A model generated the notes under the pieces. The model was not told the origin of the DNA. It saw only the letters and a list, made by a program, of their open reading frames with translations, and made no database searches. A program made the translations under genes and the position numbers. 64,000 bases of DNA from positions 42,045-106,044 of the forward strand of contig NZ_LMJT01000010.1 in the NCBI RefSeq assembly GCF_001429395.1, in the 5' to 3' direction. This DNA comes from Allobosea sp. Root381. GTDB taxonomy: Bacteria; Pseudomonadota; Alphaproteobacteria; Rhizobiales; Beijerinckiaceae. Below are positions 28,601 to 35,430 of this stretch, in pieces. Each line of letters opens with the position of its first letter. The first letter of the stretch is position 1.

Positions 28601-28685
28601 CCCGGAAGATGAAGTTCGAGCCGTCGACCAGGAAGAGATGGTCGCCGGGCTTCAGGTCCGGGGCGGTGGGGGCTGTCTCGCTCAT
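25647..28685 (-). CDS. polA: DNA polymerase I
   Basis: A 1012-residue protein with all three domains. The N-terminal 5' nuclease has FLVDGSNFIFRAYF, YKGNR, EADDLIATYA and GDATDNVPGAPGIG. The 3'-5' exonuclease keeps its metal-binding DTETSA and appears active. The polymerase carries DYSQIELRLLAHIA (motif A), RRRAKAINFGIIYG (O-helix) and QVHDELVFEV (motif C). It fills repair gaps and removes RNA primers. ATG 28685 (MSETAP) fits the usual N-terminus; an in-frame ATG four codons earlier is possible. Longer than E. coli Pol I because of a linker around residues 300-370. Confidence 0.95.
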   Translation of the reverse strand: MSETAPTAPDLKPGDHLFLVDGSNFIFRAYFQSINQDRKYNARSDGLPSGAVRLFATKLFQFVRDGVLGVRPTHLAIVFDKSENSFRKAIYPAYKGNRSDPPPDLIPQFPLMREAVRAFGLLPVEQDVYEADDLIATYAKQAREAGAEVLIVSADKDLMQLVGPGVAMYDPASGDQKKGAGFRPERRIGEPEVVEYFGVTPDKVTDVQALAGDATDNVPGAPGIGIKTAAQLIGEYGDLETLLARAGEIKQPKRRETLTNPEIVEKIRISHKLVSLVDDVKVETPLSHLTLSQPDPGKLIAFLKAMEFTTITKRVAEAYEADVAAIDADPALAPGGSRAAELKALYAGAEATTDGPAVPATLDPLAPAQPAGAAPGGDGWMQPADLAASRKNEVLAQKIDRSAYECVRDLDSLMRWIGWAYEAGHVAIDTETSAIDPMQADLVGISMAVAPGRACYVPLQHRGGSDLFGGGMVEGQIPLAEAIAAIKPLLADPGVLKIGQNLKYDLVLLKRYGLEVAPIEDTMLISYALDAGNNSHGMDKLSELHLGHETITFGQVAGTGKAQVSFDKVALDKATDYAAEDADVTLRLWRTLKPRLAAESKMTVYETLERPLVAVLARMEARGIAIDRQILSRLSGDFAQSLARLEDEIYELAGEKFTIGSPKQLGDILFGKMGLAGAKKTATGQWATGAGVLEDLAEQGHPLPSKILEWRQLAKLKSTYTDSLPAYVNQQTQRVHTSYALAATTTGRLSSSEPNLQNIPIRTEAGRKIRTAFIPEKGYKLVSADYSQIELRLLAHIAEIPQLRQAFADGVDIHAMTASEMFGVPVEGMPSEVRRRAKAINFGIIYGISAFGLANQLGIGREEASAYIRKYFERFPGIRDYMDQTKTFVRTNGHVETIFGRVCHFPAVASKNPSERAFVERQAINAPIQGSAADIIRRAMIRMEDALTAARLDVRMLLQVHDELVFEVPDAQVEAALPVITKVMVEAPHPAVQLRVPLQVEARAAGNWDEAH

Positions 28686-28798
28686 GGCGCGGACCATAAG
28701 CGGGCGGCGGCGGCCGGTCCATCGCGCGGATGGGGCGATTCGCAAGAAGCTGTCAGGAGCGGCGGCGCTCGCGCTGCATTGCCGGGAAGAATGCGGGT

Positions 28799-30253
28799 CT
28801 AGCGGAAAGGCGGCTCGTCGAAGCTGCGCAACTTGCGCGAATGGATCGTGCTGCCGGCTTCCTTGAGCTTTTCCAGCGCCGCGAGCCCAATCTTGAGATG
28901 CTCGCCGACGGCGCGCTCGTAGAAGGCATTCGCAGCACCGGGCAGCTTGATCTCGCCATGCAGCGGCTTGTCGGAGACGCAGAGCAGCGTGCCATAGGGC
29001 ACGCGCAGGCGGTAGCCCTGCGCGGCGATGGTGCCGGATTCCATATCGACCGCGATCGCCCGCGACAGGTTGATCCGCCGGCGTTCCTTGGTCCAGCGCA
29101 GCTCCCAGTTGCGGTCGTCCTGCGTCACCACGGTGCCGGTGCGCAGGCGGTTCTTCAGCCGCTCGCCCTTCTCGCCGGTGACCTCGGCCGCAGCCTGCTG
29201 CAACGCGACTTGCACCTCCGCCAGCGCCGGGATCGGGATGTCCGGCGGCACCAACTCGTCGAGGATGCCGTCCTGCCGCAGATAGGCATGGGCGAGCACA
29301 TAGTCGCCGATGATCTGCGTCTGCCGCAGCCCGCCGCAATGGCCGACCATCAGCCAGCAATTCGGCCGGAGCACGGCCAGATGGTCGGTGATGTTCTTCG
29401 CGTTCGAGGGGCCAACGCCGATGTTGACCAGCGTCACCCCGTCGCCGCTCTCGCGGAGCAGGTGGTAGGCGGGCATCTGGAAGCGATGCCAGGGCGCGGA
29501 CATAACGCGCTCGGCGGCGCTGACGTCGATGCCGTCGCGGTCGATCCGGATGCCGCCCGGCGTGACCAGAGCCAGCGCCGTCCCGGCCTCGATCTCCGCC
29601 AGTGCCAGCCGCACGAACTGGTCGACATAGCGGTGGTAATTGGTCAGCAGCACCCAGGGCTGGACCGAACGCCAGTCAGTGCCGGTGTAGTGCACCAGCC
29701 GGCGCAGCGAATAATCGACCCGCACCGCGTCGAACAGCGAGAGCGGCCGCGGCTCGCCCTCGACGATGTCGAAGGTGCCGTCGGCGATCTCGTCACCGAC
29801 GAGAGCCAGCAGCGGCGTCGGGAAGTGGCGCGCAAGCTCGACGGCCGTCACCTTGCCGCGACCGAATTCATCGCCGCCATCGAGCGCGTAGGGGTAGGGG
29901 ATTTCCTGCGTGCTGACCCCGGTCTCGATCGTCGCGCCATAGTCGTCGACCAGCGGCTGCAATTGGTCGAGCAGGTAGCTGCGGAACTCGCCGGGCTGCG
30001 TCACCGTGGTCGAGTAGATGCCGGAAGCGGCGAATTTGGCGTAGCCCCGCCGCGTTGCCGCCGGAAGTTTCGAAGGCTCGTAGGTGACGCGAAGCAGCGG
30101 GTAGCGATAGCGCGCCCGCTCTTCCGGGGTTGGGGCCTGCCCCGTCTCGAAGAAGCGCTGCAAGTCATCGCGGAGCGCCGCCCACGCCTGGGCGTAGAGC
30201 GCCTTGAGCCGGTCGACGGCTGCGGCAGGGGAGGCGGCGGTCTCGAACGTCAT
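28799..30253 (-). CDS. amn: AMP nucleosidase
   Basis: 484 residues, the normal length. It has the AMP-nucleosidase N-terminal domain (about 20-180, with RYRYPLLRVTYEP) and a phosphorylase-like C-terminal domain: TLVNIGVGPSNAKNITDHL, MVGHCGGLRQTQIIGDYVLA, AVDMESGTIAAQGYRLRVPY and LCVSDKPLHGEIK. It splits AMP into adenine and ribose 5-phosphate. It lies about 110 bases upstream of polA on the same strand but is functionally separate. ATG 30253 is preferred because an upstream in-frame start at 30343 would extend it into a repeat. Confidence 0.93.
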   Translation of the reverse strand: MTFETAASPAAAVDRLKALYAQAWAALRDDLQRFFETGQAPTPEERARYRYPLLRVTYEPSKLPAATRRGYAKFAASGIYSTTVTQPGEFRSYLLDQLQPLVDDYGATIETGVSTQEIPYPYALDGGDEFGRGKVTAVELARHFPTPLLALVGDEIADGTFDIVEGEPRPLSLFDAVRVDYSLRRLVHYTGTDWRSVQPWVLLTNYHRYVDQFVRLALAEIEAGTALALVTPGGIRIDRDGIDVSAAERVMSAPWHRFQMPAYHLLRESGDGVTLVNIGVGPSNAKNITDHLAVLRPNCWLMVGHCGGLRQTQIIGDYVLAHAYLRQDGILDELVPPDIPIPALAEVQVALQQAAAEVTGEKGERLKNRLRTGTVVTQDDRNWELRWTKERRRINLSRAIAVDMESGTIAAQGYRLRVPYGTLLCVSDKPLHGEIKLPGAANAFYERAVGEHLKIGLAALEKLKEAGSTIHSRKLRSFDEPPFR

Positions 30254-30285
30254 GGGCGGGAGCGTCCTCTCGTTCGAACGAGCTT

Positions 30286-30423
30286 TAGAGCATCGGTCCG
30301 AAAAGTGGCATGCGGTTTTCGGGAGAAGCCGATGCGAGATCAAAGATCTAGAGCATCGGCCGGCAAAGTGGAACGCGATACCGAGAACAAAGCCGGTGTA
30401 AAAACAAGGCGCTAAGCCGATGC
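30286..30423. repeat. two tandem copies of a TAGAGCATCGG palindromic repeat
   Basis: Unit 1 has nested inverted arms: GCATCGG/CCGATGC (30290-30296, 30329-30335) around CCGAAAA/TTTTCGG (30298-30304, 30316-30322). Unit 2 starts again with TAGAGCATCGG (arm 30353-30359) and closes with CCGATGC at 30417-30423, but its inner arms have decayed. It resembles the rhizobial 'GAGCATGATCCGAAAAGTGG' intergenic repeat. Confidence 0.75.
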
Positions 30424-30504
30424 ATCGGGGGGAGCGCTGCCATCGCCGTCATGCTGACCGCGCCTTCCGCGTGACAGCTGCCAGCTTCTGACGCCGCGCC
30501 TTGG

Positions 30505-30533
30505 TTGACTTAGGGGCGGCTCGCATTTACTAA
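30505..30533 (+). promoter_or_regulatory. sigma-70-like promoter of the SRPBCC operon
   Basis: TTGACT (30505-30510), a 17-base spacer and TACTAA (30528-30533). The octamer palindrome AGTTAACT at 30541-30548 falls near the expected transcription start and could be an operator. It lies 61 bases upstream of the SRPBCC start. Confidence 0.6.
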
Positions 30534-30593
30534 ACCAATAAGTTAACTGATTATGCGATCCCGGCGCCGAGGCGGCTGGATCAGGGAAGCAAG

Positions 30594-31139
30594 ATGCTGA
30601 AGACCATTCTGGTTGCCGGGGCCGCCCTGGCCTTTGTCGCGATCGCCCTCGTGTTGATCCTGGCTGCGATGAAGCCGGACACTTTCCAGGTCCGGCGCTC
30701 GATCGCCATCGACGCCCCGCCCGAGCGCATCTATCCGCTGATCGCGGACTTCAAGGCCTGGGGCGCCTGGTCTCCCTGGGAGAAGAAGGACCCGGCGCTG
30801 AAGCGCAGCCTCAGTGGCGCCGAGAGCGGAGTGGGCGCGCGCTATGCTTGGGACGGCGACAAGAATGTCGGTCGCGGCAGCATGGAAATCGTCGAGGCGC
30901 AGCCATCGTCGAAGATCGCGCTCAAGCTCGATTTCATCGCACCCTTCGAGGCTCACAATGACGTCGTTTTCAGCCTTCAGCCTGAGGGCCGCGCGACGAC
31001 GGTGACCTGGACCATGATCGGGCCGACGCCGTTTCTCGGCAAGGTCATCCATGTCTTCATGGACATGGACCGCATGGTCGGCGGCGATTTCGAGGCCGGC
31101 CTAGCCGCGATGAAGACGGCGGCCGAGCGGCCGGCCTGA
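30594..31139 (+). CDS. SRPBCC family protein with N-terminal membrane anchor
   Basis: 181 residues. A single hydrophobic helix at residues 2-25 (ILVAGAALAFVAIALVLILAA) is followed by a START/Bet v1-like SRPBCC domain (RSIAIDAPPERIYPLIADFKAWGAWSPWEKKDP, TTVTWTM). These domains bind hydrophobic ligands. First gene of a three-gene operon with short gaps of 39 and 28 bases. Its partners (DUF1579, VOC) often travel together in proteobacteria, but the ligand is unknown. Confidence 0.85.
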   Translation: MLKTILVAGAALAFVAIALVLILAAMKPDTFQVRRSIAIDAPPERIYPLIADFKAWGAWSPWEKKDPALKRSLSGAESGVGARYAWDGDKNVGRGSMEIVEAQPSSKIALKLDFIAPFEAHNDVVFSLQPEGRATTVTWTMIGPTPFLGKVIHVFMDMDRMVGGDFEAGLAAMKTAAERPA

Positions 31140-31178
31140 ACCGATTCAAGAAGCAACCGCAGGGAAAGGAAACGAGCG

Positions 31179-31661
31179 ATGAAAGCCGAACCGCAGAAGG
31201 AACATGCCTGGCTCCAGCAACTCGTCGGCGAGTGGGAGAGCGAGATGACCTGCTCGATGGGCCCGGACCAGCCGTCTTCGACGACGAAGGGCAAGGAGAG
31301 CGTGCGTTCGCTCGGCGGACTCTGGACCGTCGGTGACGGCGGCGGCGAAGCTCCGGACGGCTCGCACTGCACGACGCTGATGACGCTCGGCTTCGATCCG
31401 GCAAAGGGGCGTTTCGTCGGCACCTTCGTCGCCTCGATGATGTCGATGATCTGGCACTATGAAGGTTCGCTCGAAGCCGACGGCAAGACCCTGACGCTGG
31501 AGACCGAGGGGCCAAGCATGGCGGGCGACGGTTCGATGTCGAAATATCGCGACATCATCACCTTCCTGAGCCCTGACCACCGAACGCTCACCTCGAAGAT
31601 GCCGGGCGAGAACGGCGACTGGACCGAGTTCATGACCACCCATTACCGCCGCAAGGCCTGA
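31179..31661 (+). CDS. DUF1579 family protein
   Basis: 160 residues with the DUF1579 pattern: LVGEWESEMTC near the start, a middle strand TLMTLGFDPAKGRFVGTFVASMMSMIW and YRDIITFLSPDHRTLTS toward the end. It is probably a lipocalin-like beta-barrel of unknown function. No signal peptide. GGAAAGGAA precedes the ATG. It is the middle gene of the SRPBCC operon. Confidence 0.85.
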   Translation: MKAEPQKEHAWLQQLVGEWESEMTCSMGPDQPSSTTKGKESVRSLGGLWTVGDGGGEAPDGSHCTTLMTLGFDPAKGRFVGTFVASMMSMIWHYEGSLEADGKTLTLETEGPSMAGDGSMSKYRDIITFLSPDHRTLTSKMPGENGDWTEFMTTHYRRKA

Positions 31662-31689
31662 GGCAACCGCAGAGCAGGAGGAAACGACG

Positions 31690-32121
31690 ATGAAGCTCGC
31701 CACATATCTGCTGTTCGAGGGCAATTGCCGCGAGGCCTTCACACTTTACGAGAAGGTTCTCGGCGGCAAGCTGACCGCGATGATGGACCATCGCGGGACG
31801 CCGGCCGAGGAGCATGTCCGGGAGCAGTGGAAGGACAAGATCCTCCACGCCTGCCTCGAGATCGACGGCCAGATGCTGATGGCTTCCGACGCCCCGCCCG
31901 ACCGCAGCGACGGCCCGATGCGTTCGGTTTCCGTCAGCGTGACCGTCAAGAGCCCCGAGGAGGCCGACCGTATCTTCAATGGCCTGGCCGACGGGGCCAA
32001 GATCAACATGCCGATGGCTGAGACGTTCTGGTCGCCGCGCTTCGGCATGTTGAAGGACCGCTTCGGGACCGACTGGATGGTCGGGGTCGAGATGCCCGCC
32101 GACCAGGCGAATTGCGGCTGA
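31690..32121 (+). CDS. VOC family protein, PhnB/3-demethylubiquinone-methyltransferase-like
   Basis: 143 residues of the PhnB-like VOC branch: YLLFEGNCREAFTLYEKVLGGK, HACLEIDGQMLMASDA, VSVTVKSPEEADRIF, FWSPRFGMLKDRFGTDWMVG. The name 3-demethylubiquinone methyltransferase attached to this branch is historical; many members have no known activity. AGGAGG lies 8 bases before the ATG. It is the last gene of the SRPBCC operon, and a perfect palindromic repeat follows 5 bases behind its stop. Confidence 0.88.
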   Translation: MKLATYLLFEGNCREAFTLYEKVLGGKLTAMMDHRGTPAEEHVREQWKDKILHACLEIDGQMLMASDAPPDRSDGPMRSVSVSVTVKSPEEADRIFNGLADGAKINMPMAETFWSPRFGMLKDRFGTDWMVGVEMPADQANCG

Positions 32122-32126
32122 CAAAG

Positions 32127-32172
32127 CCCGTCATTCTCGGGGGAGGCGCAGCTTCGACCCGAGAATGACGGG
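32127..32172. repeat. palindromic intergenic repeat, copy 2 (half element)
   Basis: The arms CCCGTCATTCTCGGG (32127-32141) and CCCGAGAATGACGGG (32158-32172) are a perfect 15-base inverted repeat. They share the TCATTCTCGGG module with the repeats at 491-574 and 59904-60006. Outer arms AAAGCCC/GGGCTTT (32123-32129, 32179-32185) extend the fold, so it could end the SRPBCC transcript. Confidence 0.8.
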
Positions 32173-32291
32173 AGACTAGGGCTTTCCGAGCATGACGCAT
32201 CCTTGGCGATGCGGAGCGCGCCAACGCGCATGGACTTGGACCTTGCCTGCCCGCTAAAGCTGTCCCGACAGAGAGCATCCGGGAGGCCGCC

Positions 32292-33065
32292 ATGGCTTAT
32301 GAGACCATTCTCGCCGAAACCAAGGACAGGGTAGGGCTTATCACCCTCAACCGTCCGCAGGCGCTGAACGCGCTGAACGGCCAGCTCATCGCCGAGATCA
32401 ACATCGCGCTCGACGGCTTCGAGAAGGATCGCGAGGTCGGCTGCATCGTCCTGACCGGTTCGGAGAAGGCCTTCGCCGCCGGCGCCGATATCAAGGAGAT
32501 GCAGGCCCGGACCTATCCGGAGACCTATCTCGACGACAAATTCGCCGATTGGGACCGCATCGGCCAGCGCCGCAAGCCGATCATCGCCGCGGTCGCGGGC
32601 TTCGCGCTGGGCGGTGGCTGCGAGCTTGCCATGATGTGCGACTTCATCATCGCCGCCGACAACGCCAAGTTCGGCCAGCCGGAGATCAATCTCGGCGTCA
32701 TCCCGGGCGCCGGCGGCACGCAGCGCCTGACGCGGGCCATCGGCAAGGCCAAGGCGATGGACCTCTGCCTGACCGGCCGCATGATGGATGTGCAGGAGGC
32801 CGAGCGCGCCGGGCTCGTCGCCCGTATCGTCCCCCTTGCCGATCTGATGGCCGAGGTGATGAAGGCGGCCGACGCCATCGCCGCCAAGTCGCTCCCCTCG
32901 GTTCTGATGGCCAAGGAGACGGTCAACCGCGCCTTCGAGGTGACGCTGGCCGAGGGCGTGCGCTTCGAGCGCCGGCTGTTCTCCTCGCTCTTCGCCACAG
33001 CCGACCAGAAGGAAGGCATGGCCGCCTTCGCCGAGAAGCGGAAGCCCGATTTCAGGAATGCGTGA
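32292..33065 (+). CDS. Enoyl-CoA hydratase
   Basis: 257 residues, the typical crotonase length. The oxyanion-hole and CoA-binding segments are [12 protein letters not shown] and [16 protein letters not shown], and the two catalytic glutamates are in GGGCELAM and [16 protein letters not shown]. It adds water to trans-2-enoyl-CoA in fatty-acid beta-oxidation. It stands alone between the SRPBCC operon and a dehydratase. GGGAGG precedes the ATG. The high match to short-chain EchA/FadB1-type proteins makes the call firm; chain-length preference is not visible. Confidence 0.92.
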   Translation: MAYETILAETKDRVGLITLNRPQALNALNGQLIAEINIALDGFEKDREVGCIVLTGSEKAFAAGADIKEMQARTYPETYLDDKFADWDRIGQRRKPIIAAVAGFALGGGCELAMMCDFIIAADNAKFGQPEINLGVIPGAGGTQRLTRAIGKAKAMDLCLTGRMMDVQEAERAGLVARIVPLADLMAEVMKAADAIAAKSLPSVLMAKETVNRAFEVTLAEGVRFERRLFSSLFATADQKEGMAAFAEKRKPDFRNA

Positions 33066-33199
33066 ACCGGTGTGCGCCGGTCGGCTCCGCCCGCGCGCGC
33101 TACCGATCACACTCAACGCATGGCCGGGTCGTCGATCTTTGACTTGAACCCGGCCGCTCCCTGCTGACACGATGCGCCATCGCCAGCAGGATGAAGTTG

Positions 33200-34201
33200 A
33201 TGACCGCCGCAGCCCGTATCGCCGCCCCAGAGGGCGTGACACTCCCGACCTATGCCGATGTCGAGCGCGCCGCAGAGCGTCTCAAGGGCGTCGCACATCA
33301 TACCCCGGCGCTGAGCTCGGCCACGGCAAACCGGCGCACCGGCGCGAGCCTGGTCTTCAAGGCCGAGAACCTGCAGCGCATGGGCGCCTTCAAGTTCCGC
33401 GGCGGCTACAACGCCATTTCCGCGCTGACGCCCGAGCAGAAGAAGGCCGGGGTGCTGACCTTCTCCTCTGGCAACCATGCCCAGGCCATCGCCTATGCCG
33501 GCAAGCTGCTGGGCGTGCCGACCACCATCATCATGCCCGAAGACGCTCCGCAGGCGAAGGTCGAGGCCACCCAGGGCTATGGCGGCGAGATCATCCGCTA
33601 CGACCGCTACACGCAGGACCGCCTCGAGATCGGCGGCCGCCTCGCCACCGAGCGCGGGCTGACGCTGATCCCGCCTTTCGACCATGCCGATGTCATCGCC
33701 GGGCAGGGCACGGCGACCAAGGAACTGATCGAGGATGCCGGTCCCTTCGACATGCTGTTCGTCTGCCTCGGCGGCGGCGGTCTGCTCGCCGGCGCGGCGC
33801 TGGCGGCCAAGGCCCTCAACCCGGAATGCCGGATCTTCGGTGTCGAGCCCGAGGCCGGCAATGACGGGCAGCAGTCGCTGCGCTCGGGCAAGATCGTCAG
33901 GATCGGCGTGCCGAAGACCATCGCGGACGGGGCGCAGACAGCCTTCCTGGGCGATCTGACCTTCCCGATCATCCAGGCGCTGGTCGACGACATCGTCACC
34001 GTCAGCGATGCCGAACTCATCGACACCATGCGGTTCTTCGCCGAGCGGATGAAGCTCGTCGTCGAGCCGACCGGCTGCCTTGCCGCGGCGGCGGCGCTGA
34101 CCGGCAAGGTGCCGGTCGAGGGCAAGCGCGTCGGCGTGATCATCAGCGGCGGCAATGTCGATCTGGCGAGTTATGCCCGCTTTCTCGCCTCCGCCGAGTG
34201 A
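33200..34201 (+). CDS. Threonine/serine dehydratase (PLP fold-type II)
   Basis: 333 residues (or 336 from ATG 33191). The PLP lysine is in AFKFRGGYNAI, then SSGNHAQAIA, the phosphate-binding CLGGGGLLAG and a C-terminal SGGNVD. It has no ACT regulatory domain, so it is of the catabolic/racemase-like type: threonine or serine dehydratase, serine racemase or hydroxyaspartate dehydratase. An 8-base hairpin with a short T run follows it. Confidence 0.86.
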   Translation: MTAAARIAAPEGVTLPTYADVERAAERLKGVAHHTPALSSATANRRTGASLVFKAENLQRMGAFKFRGGYNAISALTPEQKKAGVLTFSSGNHAQAIAYAGKLLGVPTTIIMPEDAPQAKVEATQGYGGEIIRYDRYTQDRLEIGGRLATERGLTLIPPFDHADVIAGQGTATKELIEDAGPFDMLFVCLGGGGLLAGAALAAKALNPECRIFGVEPEAGNDGQQSLRSGKIVRIGVPKTIADGAQTAFLGDLTFPIIQALVDDIVTVSDAELIDTMRFFAERMKLVVEPTGCLAAAAALTGKVPVEGKRVGVIISGGNVDLASYARFLASAE

Positions 34202-34205
34202 GGGC

Positions 34206-34240
34206 AGGCAGCGGCGGCGCGATTTCAAAGCGCTGCCTTT
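34206..34240 (+). terminator. hairpin terminator candidate after the dehydratase
   Basis: AGGCAGCG (34206-34213) pairs with CGCTGCCT (34231-34238) across a 17-base loop, followed by TT. It sits just in front of the rpsT promoter, where a transcriptional boundary is expected. The T run is short. Confidence 0.45.
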
Positions 34241-34250
34241 CGAATCTGCG

Positions 34251-34279
34251 TTGACGCGGGCGTAGCTTGAGATTATACG
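34251..34279 (+). promoter_or_regulatory. rpsT promoter
   Basis: TTGACG (34251-34256), exactly 17 bases, then TATACG (34274-34279). This is the closest match to the vegetative promoter consensus that I found in the window. It lies about 125 bases upstream of rpsT, leaving a leader of about 120 bases that could hold control elements for the ribosomal protein. Confidence 0.7.
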
Positions 34280-34405
34280 CCATCCACTCGCGACGGCCCG
34301 CGCAAGCATCGGCTGTCGCTCACGCATTTCCATTACGGTTGCGTTCGGTGCCCGCCAGGCCAATGCCAGGCGTCCGGTCGCGATGCAGCACACGAGGACG
34401 TACCG

Positions 34406-34672
34406 ATGGCCAATACGACGTCGGCGAAAAAGGCGACGCGCAAGATCGAGCGCCGCACCGAGGTCAACAAGGCGCGCCGTTCGCGGATGCGCACCTTCCT
34501 CCGCAAAGTCGAGGAGGCGATCGCCTCCGGCGACAAGGGCGCCGCCTCCGAGGCTCTGAAGGCCGCCCAGCCGGAGATCATGCGCGCTGCCCAGAAGGGC
34601 ATCGTTCACAAGAACACCGCCTCGCGGAAGGTCTCGCGTCTCGCGCATCGGGTTGGCGCTCTCGCCTCCTGA
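34406..34672 (+). CDS. rpsT: 30S ribosomal protein S20
   Basis: 88 residues, highly basic, with the S20 pattern: [53 protein letters not shown]. It binds the 5' domain of 16S rRNA. In many alphaproteobacteria rpsT sits directly before dnaA, as here. It has its own promoter and a strong terminator, so it is probably a single-gene transcript. Confidence 0.97.
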   Translation: MANTTSAKKATRKIERRTEVNKARRSRMRTFLRKVEEAIASGDKGAASEALKAAQPEIMRAAQKGIVHKNTASRKVSRLAHRVGALAS

Positions 34673-34702
34673 TTGCAGTCTGCGACCCCGTGTGGGACAC
34701 TG

Positions 34703-34732
34703 AAAAAGCCCGGCCTCGCGCCGGGCTTTTTT
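34703..34732 (+). terminator. strong rho-independent terminator of rpsT
   Basis: AAAAAGCCCGGC pairs with GCCGGGCTTTTTT around a CTCGC loop, ending in a T run. This is a textbook intrinsic terminator, and by symmetry it could work from either direction. Confidence 0.92.
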
Positions 34733-35430
34733 GTTGCCCGTAAGCCGGCTTGTTGCGATTCCGCAACAGCGCTCCAGCGACGAAAACTGAGGCCCCGAGG
34801 GGCTGATTCCGCAAGCTTTCCGCCGCTTTACGGGGTTGACTCCATGGAGCGTTTCAGGGCGGCAAACAGGCCGATCGGGGCCGTTTTGCCGCGCAGCGAA
34901 AGCGCTTATTTTTCATGAGTTTAGCGGGCAAAGGAATTCTCTTTCGGGAATCGTGGCGACTCTCGGGCACCCTGCCTGGCGCCTCCGAAAAAAAGATTCG
35001 GGCGCGGGGCTGGGCGGCCTTCGTGAAGAAAATCTTAAGTTCCCCAACCTATTGGCGGTCGGCCACCGGCAGGCCGCGAAGGCCTTCGCCGGGGCGGCCA
35101 TCGGGGAGCTGATCGAGGGGGTATTGCAGCCCGTCGAGAGCGCCCTGTAAGGTCCTTTTCAACGCCGGTCGGACAGCGATGGCCGCCCGGCATTTCCACA
35201 AGATTATCGGTTCTGGCTCGCGACCTGGAGGTTGGAGGATGCGGCTCTTTGTCTTTTGAGTTGAGATGAAGTGCGGCGACGCCTTCCGGCGAGCCTTTCA
35301 AGCGTAATCGATCACCATCGGGCCGGAACACCGGCGAGCGCTCGCGTTCGCTGGAACCCTGGTCCTTTGACCGGACAAAACAGCGCCGGTGGGGCGGTCA
35401 CTGCGGTGGCTCGCTTCTCCAGGCGCGCGA
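34733..35430. other. 700-base non-coding region upstream of dnaA
   Basis: No frame here looks like a gene. It contains AT-rich patches that stand out from the surroundings (around 34905-34920 and 35025-35045) and one near-consensus DnaA box at 35192-35200. It must hold the dnaA promoter and could contain part of the replication origin. A single box is thin evidence for an origin, and in several Hyphomicrobiales the origin lies elsewhere (for example near hemE). Confidence 0.5.
35192..35200 (+). promoter_or_regulatory. candidate DnaA box
   Basis: ATTTCCACA matches the TTWTNCACA DnaA-box pattern at 8 of 9 positions. It lies about 240 bases upstream of the dnaA start, so autoregulation by DnaA is plausible. 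Confidence 0.45.

Noticed and set aside
28730..30415. 561-codon plus-strand frame opposite AMP nucleosidase
   Set aside because: Antisense to amn, which has full-length family similarity.
35367..35395. TTGACC at 35367 as -35 box of dnaA
   Set aside because: At 16-18 bases downstream the sequence is G-rich with no -10-like hexamer.
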